A DNA stretch of 64,000 bases from Rapidithrix thailandica (GCF_039710355.1 NZ_JBDKWZ010000002.1:310001-374000); one strand, 5' to 3'; shown: positions 37,215 to 47,138, numbered from the stretch's first letter. A program made the numbers and translations. Notes: a model not told the origin generated them from the sequence alone.

Positions 37215-37679
37215 TTATTCTCGCAAACGAACCAATAGCTCTACCGAAAACTCGTCTCCTTCCATTGACATAATCTGGTTGGCAAAAGGAGAGTCCGGCA
37301 CAATTTTATGTTCTTCTACATATTGAAAAATGGACTGGTATGCTATATTGACTATTTCCTGAGGGTTTCCCACCACCTTGGTATGTAAATACTGACCCGT
37401 GAGATCATACATAAAAAAGGGCGGTTGAACTTCTACCTCCGTATCGACCAGCACTCCCTGGTAGCTTCTCAGTTCCTCCGGTTTTTTTTCGGAGGGATTG
37501 TCAAAGTAAACACCCAATATTTTGAATGGCTGAAAGGAAATATTAGCATCTGTCAAATAATCCTGAACCTCCCGGATATACTCTACGGATTTTTCATAAG
37601 GTCCGTAAAACTCTTTACAAATTGACAACATGCTTTTATTCAAGGTTTTTACAGTTACTTCTGAAATGCTGGTTTTCAT
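37215..37679 (-). CDS. GyrI-like / effector-binding domain protein
   Basis: The protein has 154 residues from ATG 37679 (MKTSISEVTVKTLNKSMLSI); a start at 37715 is also open. It resembles the stand-alone effector-binding fold (SOUL/GyrI-like): YIREVQDYLTDANISFQPFK, FKILGVYFDNPSEKKPEELR, SYQGVLVDTE and the final PFANQIMSMEGDEFSVELLV. Such domains bind hydrophobic cations or other small molecules. There is no DNA-binding domain and no signal peptide, so it is a cytoplasmic binder of unknown ligand. Confidence 0.6.
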   Translation of the reverse strand: MKTSISEVTVKTLNKSMLSICKEFYGPYEKSVEYIREVQDYLTDANISFQPFKILGVYFDNPSEKKPEELRSYQGVLVDTEVEVQPPFFMYDLTGQYLHTKVVGNPQEIVNIAYQSIFQYVEEHKIVPDSPFANQIMSMEGDEFSVELLVRLRE

Positions 37680-37836
37680 AATATCGGATAAAAGTTCAGA
37701 ACTATAATTACACATCTGTTTAAGATATCAACGCCTTCCTTTTTTGTGTAGTGCCTGAGAGCTTTTATCCCGGTACTTAAGTTTGTGCAGAAAATAATTT
37801 TAAAAAAAAATTGAAGTACTCTTTCTGTACAAAAAG

Positions 37837-37868
37837 AAAAGAAGGACATCGGTTAATGTCCTTCTTTT
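37837..37868 (-). terminator. Terminator of the DUF4270-Kelch-DUF4907 operon
   Basis: AAAAGAAGGACAT and ATGTCCTTCTTTT are a perfect 13-bp stem with a 6-base loop. Read leftward the stem runs into TTTTCTTTTTG. It lies 54 bp after the DUF4907 stop. Confidence 0.85.
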
Positions 37869-37921
37869 GGTATTGAAGAAATATCCTTAAAATAAACAGG
37901 GTACAATGGGTTTATTGTATC

Positions 37922-38287
37922 TCAATCGATAGGTATTCCCCATTGAACCAAATCTTGAGGTTGAACTCCCGGTTTTTTACCCTCCAACAGTTTTTGAACC
38001 ACTAGCCTGGCACAAGCTTTTGCAGAAGACTCATCCGGAAACCCTTGTTCTCCCTTGATCCCGGGAATATAGGGTTGATGGATCAACAATTTTCCTTCGG
38101 AAGTAATATTGTACCCCCAACCCGCCGGGGAAGAAAATACCGAAATGCCGTATTCTTTTCCTTCAATGGTTTCTTTTTCCCTATCCAAGTTAGTCGCAAT
38201 TTGCAATGCACAAAAGTATATAACGGCAAGCCCAAACATGCTTACTACCGCCAAGCCCAATACCGGAAAGTTAATCCTCTTCATCAT
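37922..38287 (-). CDS. DUF4907 domain protein
   Basis: The protein has 121 residues from ATG 38287 (MMKRINFPVLGLAVVSMFGL). The N-terminus is a membrane helix; the rest is the DUF4907 core: GWGYNITSEGKLLIHQPYIP, GIKGEQGFPDESSAKACARL. The start overlaps the end of the Kelch gene by 17 bp, which implies translational coupling. Function unknown; it is the last gene of a three-gene leftward operon with a DUF4270 lipoprotein and a Kelch lipoprotein, a combination I recall from other Bacteroidota. Confidence 0.8.
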   Translation of the reverse strand: MMKRINFPVLGLAVVSMFGLAVIYFCALQIATNLDREKETIEGKEYGISVFSSPAGWGYNITSEGKLLIHQPYIPGIKGEQGFPDESSAKACARLVVQKLLEGKKPGVQPQDLVQWGIPID

Positions 38288-39260
38288 AAATTGCTGTAGG
38301 GTCAAATTTCCATAAGTCATCAAAACGGTAACTGGTACCGTTATTTCCTGTAGCCAGAAAAGCTTGATTGTCCAATACGAAACCGACTGCGGTACTGCGT
38401 GCTACCCCTTCAAAATCCGGCATACTTGTCCAGGTATCCAACAAAGGATCGTACTCCCAAGTGTCCGCCAGGTACCCTCCGTTATATCCGGTGCATACAT
38501 ACACTTTTCCGTCTAAAGTGAAACATACCGGGTTTTCCCTGGCCAAAGAAGCATCCCCAGTATCCTCATCATTCAATTTGTTTTTCTCCGTCCAAGTATT
38601 GTCTTCCGGGTTGTATTCCCAAAGATCATTCTCATAAAGTCCGTTGTGCCTCCCCCCTCCTACATACCCTCGTCCATCCACCACAAAAGCAAAAGGATTC
38701 ACCCGTTTGGAACCACCTACACTGGCTACTTGTATCCAGTGATCATTTTCATGATCGTACTTCCAAAAATCCCGCAAATCATTTCCATCAAACCCGGCCC
38801 CTACATAGGCAATACCATTCAGGGTAAAGCTAAAAGCTCCATGCCGGGCCGAGCCTCCGAAACCCACCACGGAAGACCAGGTATTTGACCCGGGATCGTA
38901 TTTCCAAAAATCCCCTCTTTCTTCCTCACCGTCATAGCCCAAACCGATATACCCTTGATTCCCTACGGAAAAACCTACCGCTTCATTCCGGGCAGTGCCA
39001 GGGAAATCGGCTTTCTGCGTCCAATATCCTTTTTGGTGATCGTACTCCCAAAAGTCCTGCAAACGGTCCGTACCGTCAAACCCGGTTCCCACATACGCTT
39101 TTCCGTTCATCACAAAACTCACCGCTCCACTTCGAACCACCCCTTCAAAATCCGACAATTCTTTCCAATTCCCATACTCCAGCGTTTCATCATCTCCTTC
39201 ACCACAGGCATTTAACATCATCAATGGGAGCATCGCCCAGATTAACAACTTTTGTTTCAT
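38271..39260 (-). CDS. Kelch-repeat lipoprotein
   Basis: The protein has 329 residues with lipobox LMMLNACGE (Cys19). It carries six Kelch-type blades of about 48 residues, each with a GKAYVGTGFDG-like strand followed by FWEYDHQKGYWTQ-like strand and a G.aR..a turn (GTARNEAVGFSVGNQGYIGL; GSARHGAFSFTLNGIAYVGA). It therefore forms a closed beta-propeller at the cell envelope. It is co-transcribed with DUF4270 (gap 10 bp) and overlaps DUF4907 (17 bp). Probably a binding protein; no catalytic residues are seen. Confidence 0.9.
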   Translation of the reverse strand: MKQKLLIWAMLPLMMLNACGEGDDETLEYGNWKELSDFEGVVRSGAVSFVMNGKAYVGTGFDGTDRLQDFWEYDHQKGYWTQKADFPGTARNEAVGFSVGNQGYIGLGYDGEEERGDFWKYDPGSNTWSSVVGFGGSARHGAFSFTLNGIAYVGAGFDGNDLRDFWKYDHENDHWIQVASVGGSKRVNPFAFVVDGRGYVGGGRHNGLYENDLWEYNPEDNTWTEKNKLNDEDTGDASLARENPVCFTLDGKVYVCTGYNGGYLADTWEYDPLLDTWTSMPDFEGVARSTAVGFVLDNQAFLATGNNGTSYRFDDLWKFDPTAIYDEED

Positions 39261-39270
39261 TTGGAATAAA

Positions 39271-40578
39271 TTAATTATGGATAATAGTTACATAAAGTAA
39301 TAGTTGTATGCTTTGGTTTTGCCCTTGATTCGGACCAACAATCACCCGGTCAAGGGTGGTAACTTCTTCCGGAAAAGGTAAACCCAAGAGCAAACCGTTC
39401 CCCAGGTTGTCAGGCAGCGACATAAGAGAATCCAAATAGTCGGTGATCGTGAATTCATAATAGGTGTTTTGATGGGCTTCCAAATCCAGCTGCAAGGAAG
39501 CCACTTGTGCCTGTTCTTCTAAAAAATTCTCGTACAATACCCCACCCCATGGAGTGTATTTATCAAATTGATATAGCACTAATTCTTCAGGCAATGAGTG
39601 CTCATTATACGTCCCGGCTTCAACGTTGATTCGCAGCTTTGCCAGGTTAATCAAGTAGTTATTTCCCAAACTTTTAAATTCACGAATCGAGGGAAACCGT
39701 ATTCTGGTAACCAAACCTACACCTGGTTGTATAAAGGTATTTCCATCCGTATCTTCCGCAGAGAGGTCAACCATAGGCTCCAGGTTGGTAAGTATGGTAT
39801 TACTCCGGTTCGCTTGAAATTGATTAAACTGAAGGCTGGAATTCACCACCGGAAAAACATATGTATCAGGTTCGTCCGTATCGGATATTTTATGATAGTG
39901 CATGTGTAAAGCGGCATCACCCAAGGCAAAAGCCACCACTTTACCTTCCTTGCTTTCCGACACCAAAACCAAGCCTTTAAAATACTCCAGAAAGTCACTT
40001 TGAGCACTCAGCGTATCTGCCTCGTCTTTAATTTTTTCAAAAAGCTCTTCCCCCAAGCTTTCAGGCAGTTTAATGGCAATGGAATCCCCTTCTTCCGGTT
40101 CTTTTTTGAGAGAAAAACTTGCTAACGGTTCGGGCTCATAGGCGATAGATGAAAACTGATAATACCTATCAGATTCACCGTCATCCAGATTTTCCAAAAC
40201 CCTGTGAACCTGAAGAGATGAAGTGCTCTCCAAATTTCCGTACTGATACCCTGTATATTTAAGAACCAGAAAGAGCGAATCAAAAAGTGTGTTTTCCGTA
40301 TCCATTTCGCCACTCAGCCCCACTTGGAAAAAGCTCTTGGTTTTCACGTCTCCTAAAACCGCGTCATGATAACTCCCCGCCAGCAGCGTTTCCGAAGCGG
40401 AACTTGGCAAAGAATCATATAAAAACGTTGAGGCATTTACTGAAAAGGTGTCGATTACCCAGAGTTCCAAGGGATTATCAACAATTTCTAATCCTACTTC
40501 TTCATTCTGAGAGCAGGAAAACCCAAACCATCCCAATACAAAAATTATGACGGCCGGTTGAAAGCATTTCTTATTCAT
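39271..40578 (-). CDS. DUF4270 family lipoprotein
   Basis: The protein has 435 residues with a lipobox VLGWFGFSCSQ (Cys22). The body matches the DUF4270 pattern: LLAGSYHDAVLGDVKTKSFF near residue 66, then beta-strands with FDSLFLVLKYTGYQYGN and the C-terminal LDRVIVGPNQGQNQSIQLLL. Members are surface or periplasmic lipoproteins of unknown role in Bacteroidota. It is the first gene of the operon with the Kelch and DUF4907 genes. Confidence 0.85.
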   Translation of the reverse strand: MNKKCFQPAVIIFVLGWFGFSCSQNEEVGLEIVDNPLELWVIDTFSVNASTFLYDSLPSSASETLLAGSYHDAVLGDVKTKSFFQVGLSGEMDTENTLFDSLFLVLKYTGYQYGNLESTSSLQVHRVLENLDDGESDRYYQFSSIAYEPEPLASFSLKKEPEEGDSIAIKLPESLGEELFEKIKDEADTLSAQSDFLEYFKGLVLVSESKEGKVVAFALGDAALHMHYHKISDTDEPDTYVFPVVNSSLQFNQFQANRSNTILTNLEPMVDLSAEDTDGNTFIQPGVGLVTRIRFPSIREFKSLGNNYLINLAKLRINVEAGTYNEHSLPEELVLYQFDKYTPWGGVLYENFLEEQAQVASLQLDLEAHQNTYYEFTITDYLDSLMSLPDNLGNGLLLGLPFPEEVTTLDRVIVGPNQGQNQSIQLLLYVTIIHN

Positions 40579-41031
40579 AAACTTTTAAAGACTATAATGT
40601 TTTACCACAATGCTTGTTCACCATTGGCAAAGAGAGTCAATACCCATCCCAGGTGTTACCTAAAATCAGATTGATTCAACAACCGCCAACCTATCTTATC
40701 AATGCACTGAACAGCGCTGTTTCAGCAGAATACAATGAGTTGAGAAGAATAATCTTTGGCTAAGATAAATGGGGACTATGGACTACTAAAGAATTTTCAA
40801 CAAACGGAATTGTTCCCTCAATCAACTCATATTTGCCCTCAAAAATGACGTTGGTTGAAAAAATACTGGGTTTGGTGAACGGGGAATCGGGGTTTCAGAT
40901 ATCATCAAATAGGAGAAATAAACGTTCGGCCTGTGAAGTTCCTTTCTAATAACTGGGTTCTGAAAATGGGATAAACCGTATAAATCTGTATTTTTGTGCC
41001 TCATCGTCAAAAATGAAAAATTAAATCAAAA
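40579..41031. promoter_or_regulatory. Divergent promoter region between the DUF4270 operon and aspS
   Basis: This 453-bp region has no gene. The aspS -7 box is at 40989-40996 (listed separately). I could not assign the leftward promoter. Confidence 0.4.
40989..40996 (+). promoter_or_regulatory. Putative -7 box of aspS
   Basis: TATTTTTG matches TAnnTTTG exactly, 35 bp before the aspS ATG, giving a leader of about 28 bases. No TTTG lies at the -33 position. Confidence 0.5.
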
Positions 41032-42777
41032 ATGTTAAGAACTCATACTTGCGGAGAACTTCGGATCGACCATGTGGGGCAAGAAGCTACCATTAGTGGT
41101 TGGGTACAACGCATCAGAAATAAAGGGGGACTCATCTGGATTGACGTACGCGACCGCTACGGTATCACTCAATTGGTGGTCGAAGAAAGCAATTCTGCCA
41201 AAGAAATTGTGGAAACCAGTGAATCTTTGGGCCGTGAGTTTGTCATCCAGGCAAGCGGTCAGGTCATTGAAAGAGTGTCGAAAAACCCTAAAATCCCTAC
41301 CGGAGATATTGAAATCAAAGTGGGGCAACTTGAGGTATTAAACCCGGCAAAAGTACCTCCTTTTATCATAGAAGACGAAACGGATGGAGGGGACGATTTG
41401 CGGATGAAATACCGCTATTTGGACTTGAGAAGAAATGTAGTAAGAAAAAACCTGGAAATCCGCCATCAGGTATCCAAAGCTACTCGCGACTACCTGGACG
41501 GGGAGAAATTCCTGGAAGTGGAAACTCCTGTACTGATCAAATCCACTCCTGAGGGAGCCAGAGACTTTTTGGTGCCTTCCCGGATGAATCCCGGTCAGTT
41601 TTATGCATTGCCTCAGTCGCCACAAACCTTTAAGCAACTGTTGATGGTTTCTGGTTTTGACCGTTACTATCAAATTGTCAAATGCTTCCGGGATGAAGAC
41701 TTACGGGCAGACCGACAGCCGGAGTTCACTCAAATTGACTGTGAAATGTCTTTTGTATCTCAAAAGGATATTTTACATACTTTTGAAGGTTTGACAAAAT
41801 ACTTGTTCAAGCAAGTAAAAAATATTGAGCTGGCGGACTTCCCTCGAATGGAATATGCTGATGCCATGAAATACTATGGTTCTGACAAACCGGATATTCG
41901 CTTTGAAATGAAGTTTGTCGAGCTTAATGATGTAGCTCAAAACAAGGGCTTTAAAGTATTTGACGATGCTGAATTAGTCGTTGCCATTTGTGCATCTGGC
42001 TGTGCCAACTATACCCGTAAGCAATTGGATGGCCTGACCAACTGGGTGAAACGCCCTCAAATCGGTGCCAAAGGATTGGTGTATGTAAAATGCAACGAGG
42101 ACGGTACTTTCAAGTCGTCTGTAGATAAATTTTACTCTCAAGAGGACTTAAAAGCATGGGCGGAAAAATGTGGTGCCCAAGCAGGCGATTTGCTCTTGGT
42201 TCTCTCCGGTGAAACCGATGCAACCCGCAAAGCAATGTGCGAACTACGCTTGGAAATGGGAAGCCAGTTAGGATTGAGAGACAAGGAGCTGTTCAAACCA
42301 CTTTGGGTAGTGAACTTCCCCTTGTTAGAATACGACCGGGATACCAAACGTTGGTATGCCATGCACCACCCATTCACTTCGGCGGTACCGGAAGACCTTC
42401 CACATTTGGAAAGTGAGCCTGGAAAGGTGCGGGCTAACGCATATGACCTGGTAATTAACGGTGTAGAAGTAGGTGGAGGTTCCATCCGTATCCACAACCG
42501 GGAAGAACAAGAGAAAATGTTCAACGCCCTTGGGTTTACTCCGGAAGAAGCAAAAGAACAATTCGGCTTCCTATTGGATGCCTTCGAATACGGAGCACCG
42601 CCACATGGAGGTATTGCCTTTGGCTTCGACCGTTTGTGTGCCTTGTTTGGAGGAGTCGATTCGATCAGAGACTTTATTGCCTTCCCGAAAAACAATTCCG
42701 GTAGGGATGTAATGATCGACTCACCTTCTGCCATTAACAACGAACAGCTAGATGAGCTTTCAATTAAATTAAAGTAA
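41032..42777 (+). CDS. aspS: Aspartate--tRNA ligase
   Basis: The protein has 581 residues, the normal bacterial length. The N-terminal OB-fold anticodon-binding domain (GQEATISGWVQRIRNKGGLI, residues 16-35) is followed by the class II core: motif 2 (KCFRDEDLRADRQPEFTQID) and motif 3 (GGIAFGFDRLCALFGG). The bacterial GAD insertion lies between about 285 and 410. It charges tRNA-Asp with aspartate using ATP; housekeeping. It is a single-gene unit with its own promoter and terminator. Confidence 0.97.
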   Translation: MLRTHTCGELRIDHVGQEATISGWVQRIRNKGGLIWIDVRDRYGITQLVVEESNSAKEIVETSESLGREFVIQASGQVIERVSKNPKIPTGDIEIKVGQLEVLNPAKVPPFIIEDETDGGDDLRMKYRYLDLRRNVVRKNLEIRHQVSKATRDYLDGEKFLEVETPVLIKSTPEGARDFLVPSRMNPGQFYALPQSPQTFKQLLMVSGFDRYYQIVKCFRDEDLRADRQPEFTQIDCEMSFVSQKDILHTFEGLTKYLFKQVKNIELADFPRMEYADAMKYYGSDKPDIRFEMKFVELNDVAQNKGFKVFDDAELVVAICASGCANYTRKQLDGLTNWVKRPQIGAKGLVYVKCNEDGTFKSSVDKFYSQEDLKAWAEKCGAQAGDLLLVLSGETDATRKAMCELRLEMGSQLGLRDKELFKPLWVVNFPLLEYDRDTKRWYAMHHPFTSAVPEDLPHLESEPGKVRANAYDLVINGVEVGGGSIRIHNREEQEKMFNALGFTPEEAKEQFGFLLDAFEYGAPPHGGIAFGFDRLCALFGGVDSIRDFIAFPKNNSGRDVMIDSPSAINNEQLDELSIKLK

Positions 42778-42792
42778 GAAAATACACTTATC

Positions 42793-42839
42793 TATACACA
42801 AAGAAGCCACCTGTGAAATGGGTAGCTTCTTTGTGTATA
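42793..42839 (+). terminator. Terminator of aspS
   Basis: TATACACAAAGAAGC and GCTTCTTTGTGTATA form a 15-bp stem with an inner CC/GG extension. Confidence 0.8.
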
Positions 42840-42859
42840 ATGAATAGTTAAATCCAAAA

Positions 42860-42894
42860 TACACCTGCCTGACAAGGTATATCAGGCAGGTGTA
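42860..42894 (-). terminator. Terminator of the tricorn-like protease
   Basis: TACACCTGCCTGA and TCAGGCAGGTGTA form a perfect 13-bp stem, 9-base loop, read leftward into TTTTGG. Together with the aspS hairpin it insulates two convergent genes. Confidence 0.8.
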
Positions 42895-42899
42895 TAAGA

Positions 42900-45800
42900 T
42901 TAAATCTTATCCATGATCACCTCGATCGCCTTATCCAATTGGGGTTGACGATGATCCATTCGATCCTTGAAACTTTCACCCACATAAATATCAGGCTTTA
43001 CTCCTTCGACCTCCAAATCTTTACCATCCAAGGTATAACAACCCCATGAAGGCAAGCGGTAGAATGAACCGTCTACCAATGACTGGCCGCTGGTAAAGAT
43101 AATCCAACGGTAGGTTTCCGTTCCTACGATACTCCCCAACCCAAGCTCTTTAAACCCGGCGGCTGTCATCTCTGCATCGGATAAGGATTGCTCATTGATC
43201 AACAAGACAATCGGCTTGGCGGAAGGGCCAAAGTTGGATTGTTGCGTCATTTTACCTTCTCTGTATTTCCATTGCAAATAAGGCTTTTGGCTGAGAAAAC
43301 GCAACACATCGTCATGCACATTTCCTCCTGTATTGAAGCGAAGGTCCAGGATCAATCCGTTTTTATAGCCTCCTTCTGCCACCATATCATGCATAAACTT
43401 TTCTAATTCATCCTGCCCCATATTTTTCATATGCACATACGCCACTTGATTCCCGGACTTCTCATCCACATACGCTTGATTGGTGTCTTGCCATTCATCG
43501 TACAACAGACTTTTGATGGAGTAGTAAGTAGTGGTATGTAATTTCACTTCTTTCCGGACACCATTCCGTTCAAAGGTAAAAGTAATTTCCGGGTCTAATG
43601 AAGGATGTGACAGGTACATTTCACGGTTTCTGGCCGGATTCACAGGCACTCCATCAATCGCCACCAACCGGTCTCCCGGTTGTATATCTTTCCCGGTGAC
43701 ATCCGCAGGACTGTTTTTAACAATTCGCTTCACTACATACGGATCATTTTCATCAAACAGTACCCCGGTAGCAATAGACCGCGAGCCGAAATACAACTTT
43801 TCTTCTTTACCAGAAGAATAAAAGCCCATATGCGAAGTATTCAACTCTCCCAACATATCATTAAAAATCATCCTCAGGTGCTCCCGACTACTCAGGTGTG
43901 GAAGATAGGCCGCATATTGGTCGCGTAATTTTTGCCAGTCTTGCCCGTGAAATTGTTCATCATAAAAATTGGTTTCCACCCCAGCCCAAGCTTCGTAATA
44001 CAACTGACCGAATTCCTGTGAAAGCCTTTTGCGGAATGTATGTTGTATCTCTATTTTATCCAGCTTGCCAGATTCCGGACTAAAAGAATGAATATTGCCA
44101 CCTGTCAACAGGTAGTATTTATCACCTGCACTTACCAATTCATACCCTCTGATTTTGGATTTGCCTACTTTTTCAGATTTCGGAGATTCAAAGTCTTCCA
44201 AAGTCGTTTTCCACAGATAAGTGTTTCCTTCGTCATGATTCGTGAGGTAAAACACCATTGTTTTCCCACTTTTTTGGATAACAAAGGGGCTGTCTTGTTG
44301 ACCAAAGTCCGGACCGATTTGTTCCAACCGCTCCATGAGTCCATCCAAATTGATGCTGACCGCTACTTGATTTTTGCCCTCCTCTTTCTCAGCAGCACTC
44401 TGTTTCTTAGAGTTTTTTTCCTCCGCTTTTTCCCCCTCTTTCTTTTCCTCCTCTTTAAATAACTCTTCGAACTTGTCTGACTTAAACGGGGCTTCAAACT
44501 TGTCCAAAGCCATTTTGTAAATATTACTATTCCGGGTTCCGTACGGATAGCTAGGGTTCTGTCTGTCAGAAGAGAAATACAAATACTTACCGTCCGGAGA
44601 CCAGAAAGGAGTATTTTCCGAAACTTTGGTGTGCGTCAGGTTGATGACTTTTTTATCCTCTAACTTGACCACAAAAATATCATTCTCAAAATGCCGCTTT
44701 GCATTATAGACCACATATCTGTCATCCGGAGAAAATAATGGATACGTATTATAAAACCCCCACAATTCGTCTTTTACCAGAGTGGTACTTTTCATGGAAG
44801 TCAAATCCAGCAAACGGACTTCATTCCTACCACTCAAATAGACCCCTTGGGTTTTATCACTGTTAAAAGAAATCAAACGGTTATTTTGGGTTTCTTTGGT
44901 AATTTGCTTTTCCGGTTTTGAGCCATCCGCTGCGATTGTAAACCAATTGTAATACCCACCGTCCGTCTGTGAATAAAGAAGGGTTTTGTTGTCGTTGAGC
45001 CATTTGACTTCTCTCACCGCTTCTTCGGCAGAGGTTGTCAATTGTTTCACAAACTTTCCTTTGATGTCCGAAACAAACAACCTTCCTCTTGAGACAAAAG
45101 CAATTTTTTTCTTGTCAGACGACACATCAAATGTTCTGATATTTCCGGCTACTTTATAATCCTGTTCTTTTCCCAGTACTACGTTTTTGAAAATCCGGAT
45201 TGTCGGAGAACTAGTTTTACCCGTTGCCACATCGTACACATAGATTTGATAATCTTTCCTAAAAACCACTTTTTCGCCGTTTGCACTTACTTTAGGCCAC
45301 ATAATTGAGGTAGGAAATTTAGTCAAGGCTTTTTTTGTATTGCCTGAAAAGGTATACAAGTTGTATTCTCCATTGACTTCATCCGATATAAAATAGAGGT
45401 TTCCTTGTTTGTCCAAGGTTGCGGCAAAGTCTTTCCCCCGGTAATCCGTGTACTTTTTAAACTCTTTTGAATTTGGATGATACGATTTAATATCGGGATT
45501 AAAATCACCCTTATAGCGTTTGCGATGGGCAAAAATCTTACTTTCCCAGGATTCGTTAAAAAAAATCTCTCCTGTGATTGGGCTTTCCACCACGTTCTGA
45601 ACAAAATTAAAATAGTGATTGAACAGGCGTAACGGAGTACCGCCCTCTAAATTCACTTTATAACCACTGGTTTGATTGTAACGGCTAGAAGAAAAGTAAA
45701 TATGTTGGCTGTCCCATGTCCAGGAGTCCACTTCATCAGCGGCCTCATGGTAGGTCAATTGCCGGATTTCCCCTCCTTCCAGAGGCATGATATACACATC

Positions 45801-46070
45801 TTTATTTCCGAATTGTGTTCCGGTAAAAGCCAACCATTTCCCATCCGGAGAGACATTCGGCCGGGTTTCTTCCCCTTCCATTGCCGTGAGCCGGGTAGCC
45901 TCTCCTCCATTCACCGGCACCTTCCACAAGTCCCCTTCATAACTAAATATTATGGTTTGCGCATCCGGTGTAAGGGCCGGGTCCAAAGTAAAAACCACCT
46001 GTTTGCTTTGCGCTACAACAAGCAATGGCAGTAGTAGGATACTGAGAAAAAAGGGTAGTTTATTAAGCAT
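42900..46070 (-). CDS. Tricorn-like S41 family protease with beta-propeller
   Basis: I choose the ATG at 46070 (MLNKLPFFLSILLLPLLVVA, signal peptide; 1056 residues); a start at 46139 adds 23 basic residues before the signal. The N-terminal 550 residues hold two PD40/WD40-like propellers (SPDGKWLAFTGTQFGNKDVY; PFWSPDGKYLYFSSDRQN). A Lys/Glu-rich linker follows (about 545-570), then a PDZ domain (near 740: IQPGDRLVAIDGVPVN) and a TSPc/S41 domain with catalytic Ser in NEQSLSDAEMTAAGFKELGL. It degrades peptides in the periplasm, the propeller acting as substrate gate. Stand-alone gene. Confidence 0.92.
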   Translation of the reverse strand: MLNKLPFFLSILLLPLLVVAQSKQVVFTLDPALTPDAQTIIFSYEGDLWKVPVNGGEATRLTAMEGEETRPNVSPDGKWLAFTGTQFGNKDVYIMPLEGGEIRQLTYHEAADEVDSWTWDSQHIYFSSSRYNQTSGYKVNLEGGTPLRLFNHYFNFVQNVVESPITGEIFFNESWESKIFAHRKRYKGDFNPDIKSYHPNSKEFKKYTDYRGKDFAATLDKQGNLYFISDEVNGEYNLYTFSGNTKKALTKFPTSIMWPKVSANGEKVVFRKDYQIYVYDVATGKTSSPTIRIFKNVVLGKEQDYKVAGNIRTFDVSSDKKKIAFVSRGRLFVSDIKGKFVKQLTTSAEEAVREVKWLNDNKTLLYSQTDGGYYNWFTIAADGSKPEKQITKETQNNRLISFNSDKTQGVYLSGRNEVRLLDLTSMKSTTLVKDELWGFYNTYPLFSPDDRYVVYNAKRHFENDIFVVKLEDKKVINLTHTKVSENTPFWSPDGKYLYFSSDRQNPSYPYGTRNSNIYKMALDKFEAPFKSDKFEELFKEEEKKEGEKAEEKNSKKQSAAEKEEGKNQVAVSINLDGLMERLEQIGPDFGQQDSPFVIQKSGKTMVFYLTNHDEGNTYLWKTTLEDFESPKSEKVGKSKIRGYELVSAGDKYYLLTGGNIHSFSPESGKLDKIEIQHTFRKRLSQEFGQLYYEAWAGVETNFYDEQFHGQDWQKLRDQYAAYLPHLSSREHLRMIFNDMLGELNTSHMGFYSSGKEEKLYFGSRSIATGVLFDENDPYVVKRIVKNSPADVTGKDIQPGDRLVAIDGVPVNPARNREMYLSHPSLDPEITFTFERNGVRKEVKLHTTTYYSIKSLLYDEWQDTNQAYVDEKSGNQVAYVHMKNMGQDELEKFMHDMVAEGGYKNGLILDLRFNTGGNVHDDVLRFLSQKPYLQWKYREGKMTQQSNFGPSAKPIVLLINEQSLSDAEMTAAGFKELGLGSIVGTETYRWIIFTSGQSLVDGSFYRLPSWGCYTLDGKDLEVEGVKPDIYVGESFKDRMDHRQPQLDKAIEVIMDKI

Positions 46071-46139
46071 GATTTGTTTTTTATAGAATATAGTTCGTCT
46101 AAAAAAATTTCTTTTAAGATAAGAAACGAATGCATACAA

Positions 46140-46538
46140 ACCCTAAATTTATTGATAGGAGGAAAAAGTAACGGTATGAATGGAAGAATGGTGGGAAAAT
46201 CTATTCCTTTGACAAACACACTGGCTATTCGCTAGCCCATAAAGTCTCTACATAAACTTAATTTTTATCATAAAAAAACTGAAAAACAATTGTACACTTT
46301 ATGACATTTGTCATCCTAAAAAATACTTTTTCCGGTTAATTTTAAACATCAAAAAATACTATCCTTCAAGATCAAAAAACCGTTACTCCTCTAAAGTTCA
46401 AACTATATCCTTTCCCGGAACAGAAAGAACGAAAAACAATAAAGTTTTACTTTGCATTTTCCATATATCTAATTGATTATCAATCTAATAATAATTACAT
46501 TTTCAATCATCACTCGTTCATTTAAAGCTTAAATTATT
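46140..46538. promoter_or_regulatory. Divergent promoter region upstream of hsp20
   Basis: This region holds no gene. It contains a small hairpin GGCTA-TTCGC-TAGCC near 46221 and an almost canonical TTACTTTG at 46447-46454 that may serve hsp20. No HrcA-type CIRCE palindrome was seen. Confidence 0.35.
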
Positions 46539-46994
46539 ATGGGAACTCTAATGAAAAGTGGTAGTGGCTTTTTCCCTGATTTCCCTTCGGTTTTTGAAGA
46601 CTTCTTCAACAGAGGTTGGATGGGAAAACCCACTGAATTCACCTTTGAAAGGAACACGCTTCCTTCTGTGAATGTCAAAGAAACAGCCAATGGCTTCGAC
46701 CTGGAAGTAGCTGCTCCCGGGATGAATAAAAATGACTTCAAGATTGAATTTAAAAATGACATATTGGTCATTTCAGCTGAGAAGGAACAAAAAGAAGAAG
46801 AAAAAGACAAAGAGGGCAATTATACCAGAAGAGAGTTCAGCTATAGCTCTTTCAGACGCTCCTTTACACTACCTGAAAAAATAGTTAACGGTGATCAAAT
46901 CACAGCAGACTACCACGAAGGTATATTGAGTATTCATATACCAAAAGTTGAAGAGGCTAAATTAAAACCGTCAAAACAAATACGGATAGATTAA
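46539..46994 (+). CDS. Hsp20/alpha-crystallin small heat shock protein
   Basis: The protein has 151 residues. The alpha-crystallin domain covers about 40-140: PSVNVKETANGFDLEVAAPG, NDILVISAEKEQ, FRRSFTLPEKIVNGDQITAD, and YHEGILSIHIPKVEE, where the usual A-x-x-x-GvL-x-i-x-iPK motif reads ADYHEGILSIHIPK. It is an ATP-independent cytoplasmic holdase. Normal length; single gene with terminator. Confidence 0.95.
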   Translation: MGTLMKSGSGFFPDFPSVFEDFFNRGWMGKPTEFTFERNTLPSVNVKETANGFDLEVAAPGMNKNDFKIEFKNDILVISAEKEQKEEEKDKEGNYTRREFSYSSFRRSFTLPEKIVNGDQITADYHEGILSIHIPKVEEAKLKPSKQIRID

Positions 46995-47106
46995 TAATGG
47001 CACCATCTTAATTTAGAAGCGATTGCAACTTTACCCTTCAGTATTATTTGGGTGAGTAAAGATCGTAATCTTCTAAAGAGAGTTCAAGTACAAGCTCACT
47101 CATTGG

Positions 47107-47138
47107 AAAAAGCGGTAGTTAGCCGCTTTTTCTATTTT
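47107..47138 (+). terminator. Terminator of hsp20
   Basis: AAAAAGCGG and CCGCTTTTT form a 9-bp stem with a 7-base loop, followed by CTATTTT, about 110 bp after the stop. Confidence 0.75.

Noticed and set aside
46221..46235. GGCTA-TTCGC-TAGCC as another MITE copy
   Set aside because: Only a short hairpin resembles the MITE interior; the GAAGTG ends and target duplications are absent.
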